NCBI GenBank assembly: GCA_964036665.1
Contig: OZ038528.1
Span: 21,501,245 to 21,565,244 of the forward strand
DNA from: Gordius sp. MW1
Taxonomy: Eukaryota; Nematomorpha; Gordioida; Gordea; Gordiidae
DNA length: 64,000 bases
Direction of reading: 5' to 3'
The notes below the pieces were generated by a model, which was not told the origin of the DNA, ran no database searches, and saw only the letters and a program-made list of their open reading frames with translations. Shown in pieces: positions 12,301 through 24,581 of the stretch. How positions within the stretch are numbered: the first letter of the stretch is position 1; every line of letters starts with the position of its first letter. The position numbers were made by a program, and so were the translations under genes.

Positions 12301-14209
12301 CCTTTGGGGAGGGCCCATTGTTTGATATTATCGGCCGAGCCCGAGGCAAACATATACCTAAATAAAAGTAAAAGAAATAATAATACATAAAATTTAATTT
12401 TTTAGGAACATAATATTTGATAAAACTTTTAAGTGTGTGCCAAGTTATTAAATTTGAATTAGACGAATTGCCAATTTATAACAGGTTTAAACAACTAAAT
12501 TGATTATTACATTCTGGGATGGGGAGCCAAGGCTCTGACACTTTTCTTGTGATGGGTGAGAGTTGACAAACATCTGCCAGCTGCCAGGTCCCATAATTTT
12601 ATAGTACTATCGTGACTGCCAGAAACGATCTGTTACATAAATTATTAAGGTCTTATTAGTAATTGATTTCAAAATAATTTTATTTGTTTGTTCTTTATAT
12701 AAATTGAATGGGTAATATGCCTGTGGATCGGTGGCTTGTGTAAAAACTGATCCAACAGTATTTGAATGACCAGCTAATGTGAAAATGTTGGCTTTGGTCC
12801 TCATGTCCCACACCTTATAAAAATAAAAAAAAATCTCAGTATAAATCAAAAAAAATTTATTTTTAAATTGTATGTTTTGCAAGAAATAATTAAGAATACT
12901 TACTCTAACTGTTGAGTCACGTCCTCCAGAGGCTAAAACATCGATTGTTGGATGAAGAGCCAGGCAATAAACAGCACTTAAGTGGCCATGGTAATGTCTG
13001 ATTACCTAGTGCCAATATGATATGTTTAAGATTGTAATAATTGTACAAATTGTTTATATTTTTAAATTTTAATCCAAAAAATCAAGTTGTTTAGGCCATA
13101 TTAGATAAATTAAAACTTATTTTATATCATATTATAGGTATGATTTTAAAATTTCAATTGTTATAAATTCTGTGTGTTATATGAAGTTTTGTGAATATAC
13201 TTTGTTGTATTCTAGATCCCAACATTTTATTTGCTTGTCTTCTCCACAAGAAAATAGATAAGGCTGCCTAGGTGAAACTACTACACCTCTCACTGCTGAC
13301 ACATGCCCCGTCAATGATAACTTCAAAGTTCCTGTTGCTAGATCCCATATCTTTATGAGTTCAAGGTTTATATATATAAATCAGGCATTATCTCCATTAT
13401 TTATTGTATGCTTAAAATATCTTAATCAAATCCTTAAAAATGTTGCTTAAAATTTAAAAGATTGGATATATATTAAATAAAAGTGTGAGGAATAAACCTT
13501 TATTATGCGATCAGAGGCTCCTGTAACAAACCATTCATTGCCAGGTTCTACATCAACACATCTAACCCAACCAAAATGACCACTGATTACTCTATATAAC
13601 TTCCAAGGAGGGTGCCAGATAGGCTTTACAGCTATGGGGGCTTTTAACAAAGGATTTATCATGGCACTATTTTTGGCAGATATATTTTGAGCTAATGTTG
13701 TCATATTGTTAGCACTTTTCTCTTTAAACATTTCAACTTGCATTTTTTGTGAGTCATCTACTAGCCTTTCAGAACTTTTATTATCCACATTCAAGCTAAA
13801 GTAAAATGATTAAAACAATTAAATTGCTGTACCTTTCATTTGCCAAGCCTTCATCTCCTAAATTTATATAAAATAATTACAATCCTAGGTTTAATTTTAC
13901 TGAGGGGATTAAATTGATTTCTAGCAGCCTTTTCCTTTTCTTCTTTTGCCATTTGCATTATTGATCCATATTCTGATTTAGCTTTAATGGCCATTTTTAA
14001 ATTATACCTTGATAAAATAATATTATGGCAACATATAGATTATTGTACGCGTCTGGATCTTCAGGAGGCGCCATTCCTTGATAAGCAACAAACATATCAT
14101 GACTCCTCTTTAGAGATCGAAATACCAACGTATGAACTGAATGCTTTTGAACATCCTAATGTATAAGTATATAATTTTAAAAAATTCATACTTCAGATCC
14201 AACGGGCAT
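9307..14209 (-). CDS. PLRG1: Pleiotropic regulator 1 (Prp46-type WD40 splicing factor)
   Basis: Twelve coding exons read leftwards: 14209-14192, 14155-14049, 14007-13901, 13857-13833, 13795-13498, 13350-13201, 13005-12904, 12813-12721, 12629-12511, 12357-12218, 11103-10910, 9366-9307. The phases agree at every junction and give 1413 nt, 470 residues plus stop; human PLRG1 is 514. The start MPVGSE joins [17 protein letters not shown], the conserved PLRG1 N-terminus. The linker ends in [14 protein letters not shown] (residues 146-159), followed by a seven-blade WD40 propeller with GH...WD units (for example [27 protein letters not shown]). The C-terminus is [20 protein letters not shown]1 is a nuclear component of the Prp19/NTC complex in the activated spliceosome. 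The shortest introns are 36, 37, 41 and 43 nt; intron 8 (12630-12720) uses a GC donor. The last intron (9367-10909) is enlarged by nested MITEs. Confidence 0.96.
10080..10882. mobile_element. TGTTGTAAAAA-family MITE split by a hAT MITE
   Basis: The left end TGTTGTAATAACGGCTGG and the right end CCAGCCGTTTTTACAAGA are inverted repeats of the same family as 173-349. A hAT-type MITE (10126-10729) sits inside it. Without that insert and one duplication copy the outer element is about 190 bp, the family's normal length. It lies in the last PLRG1 intron, ending about 26 bp from the splice donor of exon 11. Confidence 0.85.
10126..10729. mobile_element. hAT-type MITE with TAGAGATGCACCGATACC ends
   Basis: A 604-bp element with terminal repeats TAGAGATGCACCGATACC and GGTATCGGTGCATCTCTA. 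It is flanked by a perfect 8-bp target duplication GTTTAAAT (10118-10125 and 10730-10737). The subterminal regions repeat CCGATACC/GGTATCGG many times in both orientations, typical of hAT transposase binding regions. It has no coding capacity. Confidence 0.93.
12630..12720 (-). other. GC-AG intron of PLRG1
   Basis: On the minus strand exon 8 ends ...GATCCACAG and the intron begins GCATAT instead of GT. The intron ends TAACAG before ATCGTTTCTGGC. The joined protein reads [19 protein letters not shown], which matches the conserved WD40 repeat without gap, so the non-GT donor is supported by protein conservation. A GT donor nearby does not keep the frame and the motif. Confidence 0.85.
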
Positions 14210-15554
14210 TTTGTACAAAAACTTAATCACATATGGCGTTATGCATGGACAAAATCACTAATTAGAAACAATCCATATAAATTTATAGCTTGGGGTTTTA
14301 CAAATACATTTGTTTATTGTTTGGGGTCAAAGTAGCATAGAGTTAATTAGTAAGTCGACTTGAAAACCTAATTTAGCTGAAGAATTTATATAAGGTTTTA
14401 AGGTTATAATTCTGTATGACATAGGGTATATAAAAAGTAGATAAGGAAATGTTTGCTAATGACGTGAGGATTTCCACCAACGGGATTTAAATATAAAACA
14501 GCAATGTGAAAGATAAAACATTGTCTCATGCAATTGAATTATATTTGTTGTGGAAGGTCATTCTTTACCACCCCCCCCCCCCCTCCTTCTCTGTAAAACC
14601 GCTTGCTAGAACAGCAGGTCAAGCAAACATTGTTCTCATTCAAATAAAATAATGATTTTCTTCGTACTTTGGCCTCCTTCCCATTAATCGCGTTTGCATA
14701 TTAATTTACTACTACTACATTGTGAGTTTGTGCGGAGATCAGATAAGCATTAGATCTAGCAATTGAATATATAAATATATATATCCCCCTAGTTCCCCCA
14801 TATACAATTAAGTAGTCGCAATTTTTTTGCTTGCAATTTTTATTTTCCCTTTTTATATATGAGATATTTTTCGAATTGTAATTTACAATTTTAGGACTCA
14901 TATTACTTGCAAAGGCGTAAATAAAAATAATTTATCCCATTTAATTGGTTTTTTAATAACATGAGCTTAAAATATTTAAGTTTAAATAGCATATCAAAAA
15001 GGCACCTGGAACTATAGTCTTACACTTACCTGCAAAAAACTTACTACACCTACAAGTAATCTTAAGTAATTAACAAAGTAAAATTTGGCTTAGAGACTAG
15101 TTATATGAAACTAGGAAATAGTAACACCAGACAGGCTAATACTTAGTGAAGATGAGCTCACACATATTACTTGGTCCTGTTGACTAAACTCCCCATGTTT
15201 GCTCCTTCTAACTCCTTTCCCGGCCTTCTTGTGGATGCTGAACAAAAAATTCAAAATATTCTTTTTTAACATGGTCTTCATGGCTCCAACGATCGGCAAC
15301 CTATACACTAAATCTTTTGATCTAGTAAAACAATTTGGAATAGCGATAAGCTTGTTTCTATAGGCCCATAGGTATTCATTTTATCGGCCAAAGAATGACA
15401 TTGGTAGTAATAAAACAATTCAACATATGAACTAACGCCATCCGTTGACTAGTTCATATATTATATATCTATGCCGTCAAAATATTATTTTTTAAATTAA
15501 CTAGTTTGTTACATAGATTTAATAAGTGAGGTTAACAACTGTAACTATGGGTAG
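14210..15554. other. Intergenic, PLRG1 upstream region
   Basis: No gene found. The PLRG1 promoter and 5' untranslated region should lie at the left of this stretch. A polyC run is at 14571-14583. Short open frames on both strands (around 14701-14901 and 15111-15308) show no recognisable domain. Confidence 0.4.
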
Positions 15555-15747
15555 TGTTATAAAAACTGCTGGGTTTTGTCTGGTCGACCTTTAATTTAAT
15601 CGACTAAACATAAAACAAAAAGTTTTTCTGTCTGTTATTCTTGCCGGACCTCTAGGCTTAGTCAAAATTTGAAAAATAGACCAGTGTCGATCGTTAGTCT
15701 TAGTTAAAACAAAGGGCGACCAAACAAAACCCAGCAGTTTTACAACA
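15555..15747. mobile_element. MITE, TGTTGTAAAAA-end family
   Basis: A 193-bp copy with ends TGTTATAAAAACTGCTGGG and CCCAGCAGTTTTACAACA. The internal GGTCGACC and GCGACCAAACAAAACCC blocks and the central CTAGGCTTAGTCAAAATTTG are shared with 173-349 and 62350-62462. There is no clear target duplication. Confidence 0.85.
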
Positions 15748-17290
15748 CTTATTATGAGACGTACATGCGGAGACTGAGAGATGGAAAAAAGAACGGCTAG
15801 CTAAAATATTATTTACTCTTGTTGCCTCTATTAAATTCCTTGCTGACTCCACTTTAGAGAATTCCCTGTCTACATCAATAATCTCTTCATTGTTGTTCTC
15901 CTGTTTCTTATGTCCATGATCCACCTTGTTTAATAGACTCTCGCAGCGATCTCCCAGTAGAGATCAGAAAAGATATACTTGAAACTTTGATATATAATAC
16001 ATTTTATTGCTTGTTGTCAAGGCGAGATAAATATAATCATTTTTTTCTCGTATGATATAGTATTCGCATATATTAAATCCTACCAAAACCAAAAAATCAA
16101 TTTAAAAATTATGTTAATAGGAGTGTTCAATATATAATTTATAAATTATTTTGTATTTGAGATAATAATTTTAATCATTGGATTAAAAATTATTTATTGA
16201 AATCTCGAAAACCTCTTTAGCGATTTCGAAGATCCTCCCATCCCCGTTACATATGCTACATATTTTTTGTTCTATAACATATAGCCCTCCTTTCCACATA
16301 TTATTTTTTCATTATAGTTCAGAGTAATAAATTCTTTTAGCTTTGTTTCATTCAATATGTTATTAATGTGATGTATTTTTTTCATATTTGGCTAAAATAT
16401 TTTTGAGGCTTTAATAATTAAGGCTTATCGAGAAAGTGTAATATTTCCGACCGGGCGACAACTCTAACAACTGGGTGGACACTTATAAAAGGTTTGCGCG
16501 GACGCGGATGGACACTTTATAAAATCGGGCGGGGCCATATTAGAGCAGAAAAATTTAGGAAAGCCTGACATCTGTCTTAGAGTTTTTTTTCTACATTAAG
16601 TATATTACCTAATTTTGGCACACTCTAGTAATTTCGGCAAATATGTTTCCAATTACAAAATAGGTCCTTCATTAAGGAACCTAGAATTGCTGCTGGGCTT
16701 TTATGATGTAATATATCTAATAAAACTTATGGCCCATTACACATGTAATCTCTAATTGGGCCATGCTGACCATCTTATGCTACGCAAACTCTTTAAGAGT
16801 AGGGTCTCACCCTGCTAGGTGTTACCTATATAATTAGTAACTAAGCATATTAAAATATGTTAGAATACTTTATTTATTTATTAAGTGAATTAGCGATTAA
16901 ATTAAATATGGCTTAAAATTCTATAATGTTTTGAGCCATGACTAATATCAAACAATTTAGCGGAACAAAATAATTTTTCAGCCAATTTAAGGTGACTTAA
17001 CTAAAGGATAATTCATGTTCATAAGGTCCGAATTTCTAATCATGACAACTTGCTAAGACCCTCGATATCAAAAAAATTAATTCTCCATCTAGTGTTGATA
17101 ATCTCAATCCATGGCTCGATGCCAGCTCATTAATTTAATATATTTTAGCATATAACATATGTAATTATTTGGAAATAAATTTCTATGGGAAAAAATTAAG
17201 TAGATTGGACTAAGAAAAAAATTGGCTCTCAAACCTACCTAATACCTAAGTTAAACACTTTAAATCTGTGTGTATATTTATACTCACGAT
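15748..17290. other. Intergenic with repeat debris
   Basis: No gene found. Around 16450-16560 a GC-richer patch (GGGCGACAAC, GGGTGGACAC, CGGGCGGGG) resembles the subterminal blocks of the CCCG-rich hAT derivatives elsewhere, but I cannot define ends. Confidence 0.35.
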
Positions 17291-18114
17291 TAGAGCTGTT
17301 AAAAGTTCCTTTTAAAAAAGAACTTGTCAAGTTCCAGTTCCTTTGCCTAAAATGGAACTAGTTCCAGTTCCTAGTTCCTCATTTTAAAAAGGAACTAGTT
17401 CCAGTTCAGTTCCTTTTTTAATTTTTTTTTTAAATGTACAAACATCTTCTATTAATTCGTAAAACCAATATATTATATATTACAATTTATAAAAATCATC
17501 AGGTAATAAATGTTTATTTGATTTTAACAAAATATTATTTTCAAAGTTGTCATCTAAAAGACATGTTCGCTTGTCTCCAAATAAAATTTTGCCCAAGCTA
17601 AATAATCTTTCCACAGGGGCACTTGATGGTAATGGCGTATTATATTTAATAAATAGTTTTTTAAATGGGGAAAATTGTCTAAAAGACTTAAATTCCGGTT
17701 ATTAGAGAGCAAAAAACGTTCAATTGATTCATTCTTTTCATCATTTTTTTAATTCAAAAAAATCCATTTCTGATAAACTAGGTCCAGCCTGTTGAGATTT
17801 AGGACTAGGAATATGATAAAAATTAAAAACCATTAAAGGAAATGAACTTTATATATTCATTTAAGTCGTAAAATTTATTTAACAAACACTACCGTGAATA
17901 AAATACTAAATAATATTTAAATTATTAATTAATTTAAAAAATTTTAATGTAAATTGAAATTGGCAAAAGGAACTTAAAAGGAACTTGTAAATAGTTCCTT
18001 TTGCGATAAATTGAGAAAAAAAGGAACTAGTTCCAGTTCCAGTTCCTCATTTTAAAAAAGAACTTATTAGTTCCTTTTTTTTAAAAAAAAAGACTAGTTC
18101 CTTTAACAGATCTA
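17291..18114 (-). mobile_element. hAT deletion derivative (AGAGCTGTTAA ends)
   Basis: An 824-bp element whose left end TAGAGCTGTTAAAAGTTCC and right end ...TTCCTTTAACAGATCTA are inverted repeats. Flanks are CTCACGAT (17283-17290) and CTCACGAC (18115-18122), a 7/8 match to an 8-bp duplication. The subterminal regions repeat AAGGAACTAGTTCC many times. It keeps a transposase fragment on the minus strand. Its end sequence matches the start of the larger element at 62955, which probably supplies the transposase. Confidence 0.9.
17495..17655 (-). pseudogene. hAT transposase C-terminal dimerisation fragment
   Basis: Read on the minus strand, this stretch encodes NTPLPSSAPVERLFSLGKIL followed by FGDKR and LLDDNFE...LLKSNKHLL. 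It is the hAT C-terminal dimerisation domain of BED-finger transposases (compare PLPSSAPVERLFS). The rest of the transposase is deleted. Confidence 0.85.
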
Positions 18115-18775
18115 CTCACGACATTAAAAACATTTAAATTTAATTTTGTTCAATTAATTTAACTTATATTCCTGTTTAAGTCAAAATACAGGCAATAAGC
18201 AGAAAAATAAAATAGTTTATAATCTTTAGCCAATGAGAAGTTTAATACTTACAACATGAGTTTGAATCAAGTTGATTCTTTTTTTATTTTATGTTATTAC
18301 AAAATGTACAACGATATGTTAATTGACAATAATCTCAATAATCTCTGTTACACATTTATCTTTAATTCTTTCAACAAAAGTGCGAAATTGTATAGGTAAA
18401 AATTAGACTTTAAATCTTAAAAAAATTACTAAAAAATGTTTAAGTTTCCTAGCTTAATAAGTTGTGTGATATTGTATTGTTAAATCTGGGTATATCTTGA
18501 TAGAACGTTTATCACAGAGTATTCATTTCACAATTTAAATATAAGCATAATAGTAAATACAATAAAATTTATATAATTTAAAATATAATATATTACACAT
18601 TGACTAATATAAGTGTGGTTACAAAGATAGGCATCTTCATTCGCTCCATACACGAACACCCAATCTTAGAAGAAAATATATGATAAAGGTTTTTACATTA
18701 TTCCTAGGTCTTAAAAACATTATATCTTCAATTATCCTAATCGTTGGAAGAACATATAACTTTGAGGGTTTTCCA
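18115..18775. other. Non-coding region downstream of the PPxY gene
   Basis: AT-rich. It holds the 3' untranslated region of the minus-strand gene that ends at 18776. I see nothing else. Confidence 0.4.
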
Positions 18776-20013
18776 TTAAATACTTGTTGTTTTGTCATCC
18801 AAAATATGGCGTTCAACGTTGGGTTCATTGGGCACATCTTGATGGTAAATTGAAGGCAAGCAGGCGATTGAATTAGATTTCCTCCTAATTTGTGATAACG
18901 GTTTCGATCTTTCTACATTAATAAGAGCTAAATGATTTTGTTGTTCCGCAACTGTCATTGGAGTCCCGATATCGTTATCTGCAGAAATGGATAAGCTTGT
19001 GGCCGAATTGTTAAACTCTGAAACTACTTCGTCAAGTTGAGTTTGCGTTGAAATACTGTTTCTAGCTAAAGTACTACCACTCGATGCTATAACATTATAA
19101 GGTGGCGGTTCTATGTCATCTGTCGATGCGCCTTCTTCTTTATCTTCCCTGTCGTCAGGGGTTGTTCTATCGCATCCTTTATCTTTAGAAGAGTGAACAT
19201 CGTTTAAGATCGGGCCTTTAAAAAAAGAATAAAGACATTTAGAAAACGAAGATACATCATGTTCATAAGCTGTTTGATATAGCCTGTCTATCTCCTTCCT
19301 ACATTTTAATTTGTTACCAATATTAGATTTTTGGGATAAAAGCTATTCAAATTTTTGGTTGAGCGGTTCACCTAGTCTATGAAATGCATGGTCAAGACAT
19401 ACTTACCGAAGTTGTGTAACATGTTTGTAGCTCCCTGGAATTTCCACGGCTCCGCAACAACGCACTGATAAGCTGGAGGTCCATCCAAGTAGCTTGCTGC
19501 TGCGTTATTAGCAGCCGTAGCGGCCATGTAATTGCGGATAGCGTTAGGGAACATTGTAACATCTTGTGCCTGACCTCTCAACTCATCGTCCGGGTTGCAT
19601 GATTTGATGGAATGACAGCAACCACCGTAAGTCATAAAATTGTAACAGGCCATGCTGCAGCCCGTGAATAGTAGTATGGGTCCGACGAAGAACATGAGGT
19701 AGTGGTTGTTACAAATATTGTACTCATTGCAACGGATGGGATCATCGGGCGACGCGATAAATATATAAACGGTTATAAAAAGTCCCCATATGATGAGTGC
19801 CAAGGCCACTATAGTACGACAACGATGTTTTTGCACTGCCGACGGCTGTCCGGGTTCGTGTTGGTGTGGATCATAAGTCTGAACCAATCCTGAGAATGAG
19901 CTATCAGTATTGTTTCTTGGTAACGATACCACTGAGATTGAATTTCGTGCGTCGGTTCCGTGTAACACAGTGTGAGGAGTCGCAGAATGACTTCGGTTAT
20001 TTGGATAATTCAT
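18776..20013 (-). CDS. Two-pass membrane protein with PPxY motifs, family unknown
   Basis: Two exons, 20013-19407 and 19215-18776, join in phase 1 (donor GTAAGT, acceptor TTAAAG) to give 348 residues. The start is the ATG of MNYPNNRSHS. Hydrophobic segments lie at about residues 67-87 (RTIVALALIIWGLFITVYIF) and 105-127 (YLMFFVGPILLFTGCSMACY), separated by a short loop with two cysteines (CNEYNICNN). A cysteine-rich segment GGCCHSIKSC follows the second one. The long C-terminal tail has PPAY (179-182) and PPPY (239-242), the PPxY type bound by WW domains of Nedd4-family ubiquitin ligases, then a Ser/Asn-rich region with an RRKSNS site. I do not recognise the family. Trafficking or ubiquitin-linked membrane adaptor function is inference only. 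Confidence 0.82.
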
Positions 20014-20928
20014 TGATATAAAATGACGCCTGGATTGCTTTGCCTGCTTAAAAAGACGTGAATACGATTCAAATATAGAAAGTTTTTAATAAAAATAATA
20101 AGTTCTTATTTATTCAAGGGTGAATTTAAGGCGGCAGCCCCCCCCCCCCAAATTAATCACTTTTCTAAATTGTCAAAATTTTGATAAATGATTATGCCTA
20201 GATGTTTACCAAGGAAATAATAATTTAAAGGACACTCTATCGGTGGTATTATAAATTCTCAAATTTTATTTAGCCGTGAAAAATTTTATTTACTTATCCA
20301 CAGCAAAATTAAATTGTGGTGTGGTGACGTTGTATGTCCTTAAGGTCCACAATTAAATCAAAGACAGATGTGCAAACGACGACCTGCTTCCTTTCGTTTT
20401 ACAAATGCTAATAAACAACCACCGTAATTTATGTAAATTTCGGACGCATTTAAGCTTTAGCTCTATCGAATAAAAGCGCGTTTGGCCTTTATTTTTGCCA
20501 AATAATATAATGAAATTTAAATTTTACCCAGCGCGTCACTTTGACATTTTTAAAAGAGAAGTCTCAACCCCCTGTCCTATTTGAAATTTTAAAGTTTTAA
20601 TAGCAAAATTATATGTCTATTTCTTTAAGCACATGACTCATACACCCTAATAAGGATAATAAATTGAGCAACATAAAACAACGGCCTAGTTGGGAATGAT
20701 AACAAAGCTCGAAGCTATAATTGTTCCATATGAAAATTGTAATATTTATATGGTAACGTCCTATGATCCGATCCGCATGTCGCCTTTTTTGCATGATTTT
20801 CCATCCAATCCATACCGTTTTAATTTTAATAACAAGGCAACTTTATATATTTTTGTTGTACGTGAATCGCATAATTATTTACAAAGGGTTGATCTTATAA
20901 AAATATGGTTTTTACAAACACCGATAGA
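20014..20928. other. Upstream region of the PPxY gene
   Basis: No gene recognised. A polyC run is at 20140-20149. The region directly left of this stretch is the 5' end of the minus-strand PPxY gene. Confidence 0.4.
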
Positions 20929-21119
20929 CATGGGCGTAGCCAAGAGGGGGGGGCAAAAGAGGGGCGGCTGCCCCCCTCTAAATCCTAAAATTTTGTTGAA
21001 ATTTATTAAAATTATGACTAAAATTTTAAAAAAGCTCATTTTGCCCATCCCTATATCATTATTGACCCTCCCTAAACCATTTTTGCCTCCCTCTAATTCC
21101 AATGCTGGCTACGCCCATG
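20929..21119. mobile_element. MITE, CATGGGCGTAGCC family, perfect TSD
   Basis: A 191-bp element from CATGGGCGTAGCCAAG to GCTGGCTACGCCCATG with internal GGGGGG...CCCCCC blocks. The 8-bp flanks are identical: CCGATAGA at 20921-20928 and 21120-21127. The 8-bp duplication and CA/TG ends fit a hAT-type MITE. Confidence 0.93.
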
Positions 21120-21127
21120 CCGATAGA

Positions 21128-22489
21128 ATTTAATCATTGTGTTATAACTTCAGAGTCCATTCCATACCCATAGATGGAGCTTATAAACGTAGAAGAAAAT
21201 GTTGAAAATAAGCTTAAGGCTCTTATCAATATTATTTTTTACAACATAATATTTATTTTTAGTTTAAAGGTATCTTTAATAATTATAATGTATATTTAAC
21301 CTTAGATTATCCTTATTACACAAAGAACTTTTGAAACGCAAAGCTAAACTGTTTCAAAAGATTTTACTAAATAATTAATTTTCAATGAATTATATTAACC
21401 CTAAATTAAACTTAATTCCCAAGTCCTAAGAAACTAACTCCTAAAAATTGATATTTTTAAAAATAATTATTTAGATCATCATAAGAATGACCAAAAAACT
21501 AAAATTATAATTGGCCATTACAATAAATTTTTTGGACAAGGAGTAAATGTATGGGGGGGGGGGGGCGGCGGTGTTTAAAGACACTCCCACAGGTGTCACA
21601 TCGATTTTTTTTAAAGAATGATAAATTAATTCAAAAATGGATTATCGATAATGGTATATTCTAAATATGCTAGATATTAGATTTGTAAATAATAAATGCC
21701 AAAATCTTGAACAAATTAAAAATAACACTCATCATTTTTATAATAAAAATTATGAATAAAAAAATTAGTAAGTATATTAATTGATACCTTAAATTATTAT
21801 CGGGAATAAGAGGAAATAATTCAAGATAATTTTATGACCAATAATACGGAAGCCAAAATTGTTTACAATTTCCCAAAATTTAATCATATGTTTTTATTGT
21901 ACCCTTAGCACACCTTTATATAACACATCGCAACCTGGGGGGGGGGGATGCGCAGCGCAACCGTATAACAATAACGACGATTCAAAACCAGAAATAACAA
22001 GAATACTAAACGACACAAAGTGACCGCATGCATATAAAGGGAATACAATTATACCGCACGTATCTTGATCAAATTAGTTTAGTTTTCATGAAAATCATAC
22101 TATGTATTTTAATATTTTTTTTTTATTATTATTAAAAAACTTTATTAGGTAAAATCTATATATATGAAAAATATAAAACACGATCAATGAGTAAATTTTT
22201 AATATTATGCCTTGTAAGGGGGGCCGGGGGGGGGGGGTTGAAGTCTGATAGGAATTAACGAAAATAGCTTATATATCCATGTTCGTTCCTTTTATAAAAC
22301 AGCCAAAGGTAAAAAGATGAGATGCATAAAAATTGCACTGTCGATACCGACTTCCCCCCCCCCCCCCAAACTTGTCGTATTTGAAGTAAGAATAGTAAGT
22401 ACTCATTTTATCATAATACATAAATTATTTAATCCATATCTGCATTAATTAATTCATGACCATTACAATCGATAAAGAAATAACTTAAT
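21128..22489. other. Intergenic with long G/C homopolymers
   Basis: No gene. PolyG or G-rich runs occur near 21553-21567, 21938-21948 and 22217-22237, and polyC near 22350-22366. Some may be inner parts of decayed CATGGGCGTAGCC elements, but the ends are not visible. Confidence 0.4.
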
Positions 22490-22641
22490 CAGGGGCGTAG
22501 CCAGGTTTTGGATTAGGGAGGGGGGGGGGCGAAACGTTTAAAAGTTCGAATAGGGAGGGGGGCAAAACAAAAAAAAATTAAGGGTTTTTGAAATGAATTT
22601 TTTTTTATCATTTAGGGCCGCCCCCCCTGGCTACGCCCATG
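22490..22641. mobile_element. MITE, CATGGGCGTAGCC family
   Basis: A 152-bp copy with ends CAGGGGCGTAGCCAGG and CCTGGCTACGCCCATG. The flanks AACTTAAT and CAATTAAT match at 6 of 8 positions. The inner part is GGATTAGGGAGGGGGGG, the family's usual subterminal sequence. Confidence 0.85.
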
Positions 22642-22814
22642 CAATTAATACAAGCAGGATCAGTCTCCTCTCGTAAACTAATTTTAAAGTCCTAATATTA
22701 TTTGCAAGAAAAATGTTTCAGGCATAATTTCCATAAAATTTCACTTAATATGGTCCATATGTTTAAATTGATCATTCTAACAAATGATAAAAAAATCGGA
22801 TTCGAATTATTTTC

Positions 22815-22860
22815 ACCAGACGCGTAGCCAGGTTTTTTTTGAGGGGGTGGAAGCTGGCAA
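22815..22860. mobile_element. Single end of a CATGGGCGTAGCC-family MITE
   Basis: The sequence ACGCGTAGCCAGG is followed by a G-rich block, as in complete copies, but no matching right end is seen before diverged CCCG-rich repeat debris at 22915-22975. Confidence 0.5.
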
Positions 22861-23705
22861 ATTTTTTTTACATTTTATTTGTAATTAAAAATTAAAATTA
22901 AACAACCAAAAGGTCGGGCTTGCTGCTGGGCCCACTCGCCTCGCATAAGGGGTCGGGCAGGCTAACGTTCTAAATATTAAAATTCTAGAATTAGATCAAA
23001 AATTTTTAAAAATAAGACAAAATTAATTTTTGAAATTTAAAATCGTCATTTTGGGCCCGGCTGTTCGGACAGCATTAGTAAATTGGGCAATTAAAGGGGT
23101 TTGGCTGGCCTTGGCAGGCAATTTAGTTATCAAACCGTGATGGGTTCTAGCAGAAAATTTTAGACAAATATGATAAATGATAATAATATTAATATTATAT
23201 AGAATGAGGAACATTCTAAAAATCGCTTAGTTATCTACTTCTTGGGGCGGTCTGGTGTTTTCACAGGAAATCATATTCAAACTTTTTTTCCATAGTAATT
23301 TTCACAATCATATTCGAAAAATTTAAAATGCATTTGTCAAAAATTAATCAAAATTAAATGTATATATTATGTTTCAATGTTTTTATAAGTGTCTTAAAGT
23401 CTTTGATGCAACTAAACTATAATATTTTACCCCATTTAATTTTTACTTATTATAATCAAAATAATTTTCGTCGTTGTCAGAGACTTAATGTGAAAAATTT
23501 GGAATCTAAAAGTTTAATGAAGAAATTGTATACCATTTGTTTATTCAACTTTCCCCAGATCTTATTTTTTTAATTTAAATGGTGGATTCAAATTTTATAT
23601 GTAAATTAGATTGCTTTAACTGATATAATTGGACACTCTAAGGTGAATGATTAATAACAATGGATAAATTAATATAATGTATTGTAATAATATAATAAAT
23701 AGCTG

Positions 23706-23866
23706 CATGGGCATAGCCAGGGGGGCAGCCCCCCCCCCCCAAATTACGAGAAAAAATATTTCAATGCAAAACCTTTGAAAAATTAAAAATATGTTTTGCC
23801 CCCCTCTAATTGAACTTTTAAACGTTTTGCCCCCCCCCCCCTAATCCAAACCTGGCTACGCCCATG
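23706..23866. mobile_element. MITE, CATGGGCGTAGCC family
   Basis: A 161-bp copy with ends CATGGGCATAGCCAGG and CCTGGCTACGCCCATG, with inner polyC tracts of 10-12 nt. The 8-bp flanks AATAGCTG and AAAGGCTA match only partly, suggesting an older copy. Confidence 0.85.
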
Positions 23867-24573
23867 AAAGGCTATTCTTACCTGTACTATTTTAGTTCGT
23901 TTTTTAAACATGAAGCTAAGTTTTCTTTAAATAATGTCAAATTACATTATTTACGATATTAATTATTATCATATTGAAATCTCTAAGCATTTTATTTCAT
24001 GCGATAAATTCAATTTAGTTTGTAACAAGTTAAGAAATAGTTAAGTTGTTTAACAAGGTGACACAACAATTTCGTTTAGGATCGGAACGATTAACTTCAA
24101 AAGCTAACAATTTCAATTCTTGAATCCAAATTTTGCATAATATATTTCAATTTTAAATTCATTAAACTTATATATAATGTTTTTAATAAAAATATATACG
24201 GGAAACAAAGCTTTATATTTGTGAAAATCTAACCCATAAATACTATTGTATTTAAAATTTAAATCATGAATTTTAATAATAAACGAGATACCATTTATAA
24301 GAGATATTGGATGAAAGAAAAACGTTTAAAATTGACCTTCTCTTTATTTAAGAGTATCTGACGTGCGCCATACACGTCCTCATCTTATTATATATAAATG
24401 CAATTGGCTAAAACGTTGCCTTTTGTATAATGAGCATTTATATGCATTGACGGAACTTAAATACTTAACAACATTTTCGAGGGGGCACTGACTGGGGATA
24501 CATCCCCTAAGATCTTCCAATAGACCATACCCCATAATTTGAATTTGTTTAAAAAATTTTACGTGCAAAGTTT
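23867..24573. other. Non-coding spacer
   Basis: AT-rich sequence with no recognisable gene or element. Confidence 0.4.
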
Positions 24574-24581
24574 AATCAAAT

